DNA from: Arthrobacter sp. ZGTC412
Lineage (GTDB): Bacteria > Actinomycetota > Actinomycetes > Actinomycetales > Micrococcaceae
Length of the DNA stretch: 64,000 bases
Direction: 5' to 3'
Assembly: GCF_002929215.1 (NCBI RefSeq)
Contig: NZ_PJII01000009.1
Span: 46,098 to 110,097 of the forward strand
Shown: piece by piece, positions 62,715 to 64,000 of the stretch
Layout of the letters: the number at the start of each line of letters is the position of its first letter
Numbering within the stretch: position 1 is the stretch's first letter
Notes under the pieces: generated by a model
The model's input: the letters and a program-made list of their open reading frames with translations, nothing else
Told to the model about the DNA's origin: nothing
The model's database searches: none
Translations under genes and position numbers: made by a program

Positions 62715-63415
62715 TTAACCGTGTTCGGGTTTGCCGTCGATGAGGCGGTTGACCTTCCAGGGGTTTTCGTCCTGCAGCGGGGCTGGGAGGAGTTCCTGGG
62801 GGATGTTTTGGTAGGCGACGGGGCGCAGGAAGCGGTTGATGGCGAGGGTTCCGACTGAGGTGGTGCGGGAGTCGGAGGTGGCGGGGAAGGGGCCGCCGTG
62901 GACCATGGCGTGGCCGACTTCGACGCCGGTGGGCCAACCGTTGATGATGATGCGGCCCACTTTCTGCTCCAAAGCCGGAATAAGGGGCGCCGCCGTCGAG
63001 TAGTCCTCTTCGGTGAGCTGCAGGGACGCTGTTAGCTGGCCTTCGAGCCTGCTGATGGCCTCGATCAGGTCCTCGGAGCTGGTGTAGCGGATGACCAGGG
63101 ACGCGGCGCCGAAGATGCGCTCGGCGAAGGTGCCGAGGCGGTCCTTGTCGGGGCGGCCGTAAACCTCATCGCCGGGCTTAAAACCGCGCACCTTTGCCCG
63201 ACCTGGAGGACTGTGCCGGCGACGTCGTTGCCGAGGATCAGTTGGAGTTCGTAGGGCAGGATTTGCTTGAACTCGCCCAGCCGGATCTTCTCGTCCAGCG
63301 GGTTCAGGCCCGCCGCCTGAACCTGCACGAGCACATCGCGGTCCCCGACTGTTGGCTCAGGGACGTCCGCCTCGCGGAGAGGCTCCCCGTACTTGGTGAC
63401 TACGAACGCTCGCAT
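62715..63415 (-). pseudogene. Chimeric remnant: quinone oxidoreductase start fused to aldehyde dehydrogenase end
   Basis: From 63415 the frame reads MRAFVVTKYGEPLREADVPE through LILGNDVAGTVLQVG, the start of a zinc-independent quinone reductase. A one-base loss near 63203 shifts to VRGFKPGDEVYGRPDKDRLG, still quinone reductase. At about 63116 it switches in frame to FGAASLVIRYTSSEDLIEAI and runs to the true C-terminus of an alpha-ketoglutarate semialdehyde dehydrogenase-like enzyme (RTTSVGTLAINRFLRPVAYQ). So a deletion joined two genes, and a frameshift followed. GGAG precedes the ATG. Confidence 0.82.
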
Positions 63416-63522
63416 GCCGTGATGCTCCTTCTGGGGTGGTGGTTAGTACGGGTGCTGCGACGGGGGCGACCTGCCGCCCGGGCACGTGCTTGGCATCGGT
63501 CTTCCTTGGGTTGACTCGACGC

Positions 63523-64000
63523 CAGGGGAGCAAGTGGCATGACCTACCAAGATAAGACCGGTTCGAACCACTCGCAGCGGTAGTGGCTCGGCGTGGGGGG
63601 AGCATCGCTAAAGGTGGGACAGTGCAAGTTCTAGGATCGCAAATGTCTGTTGAAGGGCGAGCAAAATTTGTCAGGACAAAGAAAAACTGCATCCCTTCGT
63701 TGCGGGATGCGGTCGTAGGTTGATCGCTTCGAGGGGGCGCAATCGAGTTGTGGACATTGTCCACACTCTTGGCTTCGGATCGGGCTTTAGAGCCGCCGGA
63801 CTCCTTCGGATTCCGCATGTTTTCGCGGGTTCCCAGTGTTTGCAAGGCTTGGAATGCAGTTCGAGTCCACCTCGGGCACAGCATATCCCCTCGTCAGAGG
63901 GGTTTTTGCTTTAACGTGTTGACATGGCTTGTGTTGGCGTCCCTCTGACGCTAGGTTCGCGGGCTGTGGCCTGGCCGCCGCGGTGGCCTGTTCAGGTGTG
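63523..64000. repeat. Direct repeat B (right boundary of the 28.9-kb island)
   Basis: Second copy of repeat A, same orientation, offset 28,880 bases, identical over at least its last 134 bases and cut by the window end. It carries the same minus-strand terminator (63699-63720), palindrome (63749-63765), tRNA-end-like sequence (63854-63878) and plus-strand terminator (63887-63907). Confidence 0.9.

Noticed and set aside
1-64000. CRISPR arrays and rRNA genes
   Set aside because: No regularly spaced repeats with spacers and no rRNA-like stretch were seen on either strand.

Overview
The window looks like accessory catabolic DNA from a high-GC Gram-positive soil bacterium of the Arthrobacter group (Micrococcaceae). 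The basis is high GC by eye, AGGAG-type ribosome sites with ATG/GTG/TTG starts, actinobacterial families (DUF4192, DUF6152, 2HCT transporter, MmyB-type regulator), and many small intact operons for aromatic and organic acids between decayed genes and repeats. The genus is an inference.

1-4.9 kb: a GntR gene overlaps a fused fumarylacetoacetate-hydrolase/RraA gene, divergent from a flavin hydroxylase of the 3-hydroxybenzoate 4-monooxygenase type. 5.2-15 kb: a minus-strand operon (class III CoA-transferase, HMG-CoA-lyase-type aldolase, 2-hydroxycarboxylate transporter, broken gamma-carbonic anhydrase, frameshifted TPP enzyme, IclR regulator) faces a plus-strand set (beta-decarboxylating dehydrogenase, D-2-hydroxyacid dehydrogenase, VOC protein). 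Together they suggest uptake and breakdown of a hydroxy-di/tricarboxylate.

15-34.4 kb is a patchwork: serine-recombinase remnant, pectate lyase, decayed membrane gene, an SDR/DUF6152/DUF6644 cassette with a broken cyclophilin-like lipoprotein gene, an alpha/beta hydrolase, a membrane HExxH protein, a transposase scrap, an MmyB regulator with a frameshifted SDR, a second cyclophilin-like lipoprotein, an MFS pump, a sugar dehydrogenase, a cell-wall peptidase-like protein, a nucleoside permease and DUF4192. Related 25-bp imperfect palindromes (15119, 18267, 22023, 33162, 59771) punctuate it.

35-63.5 kb is a lower-pathway aromatic island between two direct repeats 28.88 kb apart (34645-35120 and 63523-64000). 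It holds pcaF/pcaI/pcaJ; a hydroxycinnamate operon (acyl-CoA dehydrogenase, CoA ligase, aldehyde dehydrogenase, hydratase/lyase) with a divergent MarR gene and three overlapping operators; an IclR-controlled alcohol dehydrogenase/isochorismatase-fold/sugar-type ABC operon; a hydroxyquinol operon (flavin hydroxylase, maleylacetate reductase, hydroxyquinol 1,2-dioxygenase, ModA-like protein) with IclR regulator and aromatic-acid transporter; a thioesterase; a glycogen-debranching-type glycosidase; and a chimeric pseudogene. Hydroxyquinol cleavage gives maleylacetate, its reductase gives 3-oxoadipate, and PcaIJ/PcaF take that to succinyl-CoA and acetyl-CoA, so one element can complete the route. 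A shared 17-bp operator-like motif links three places in it.
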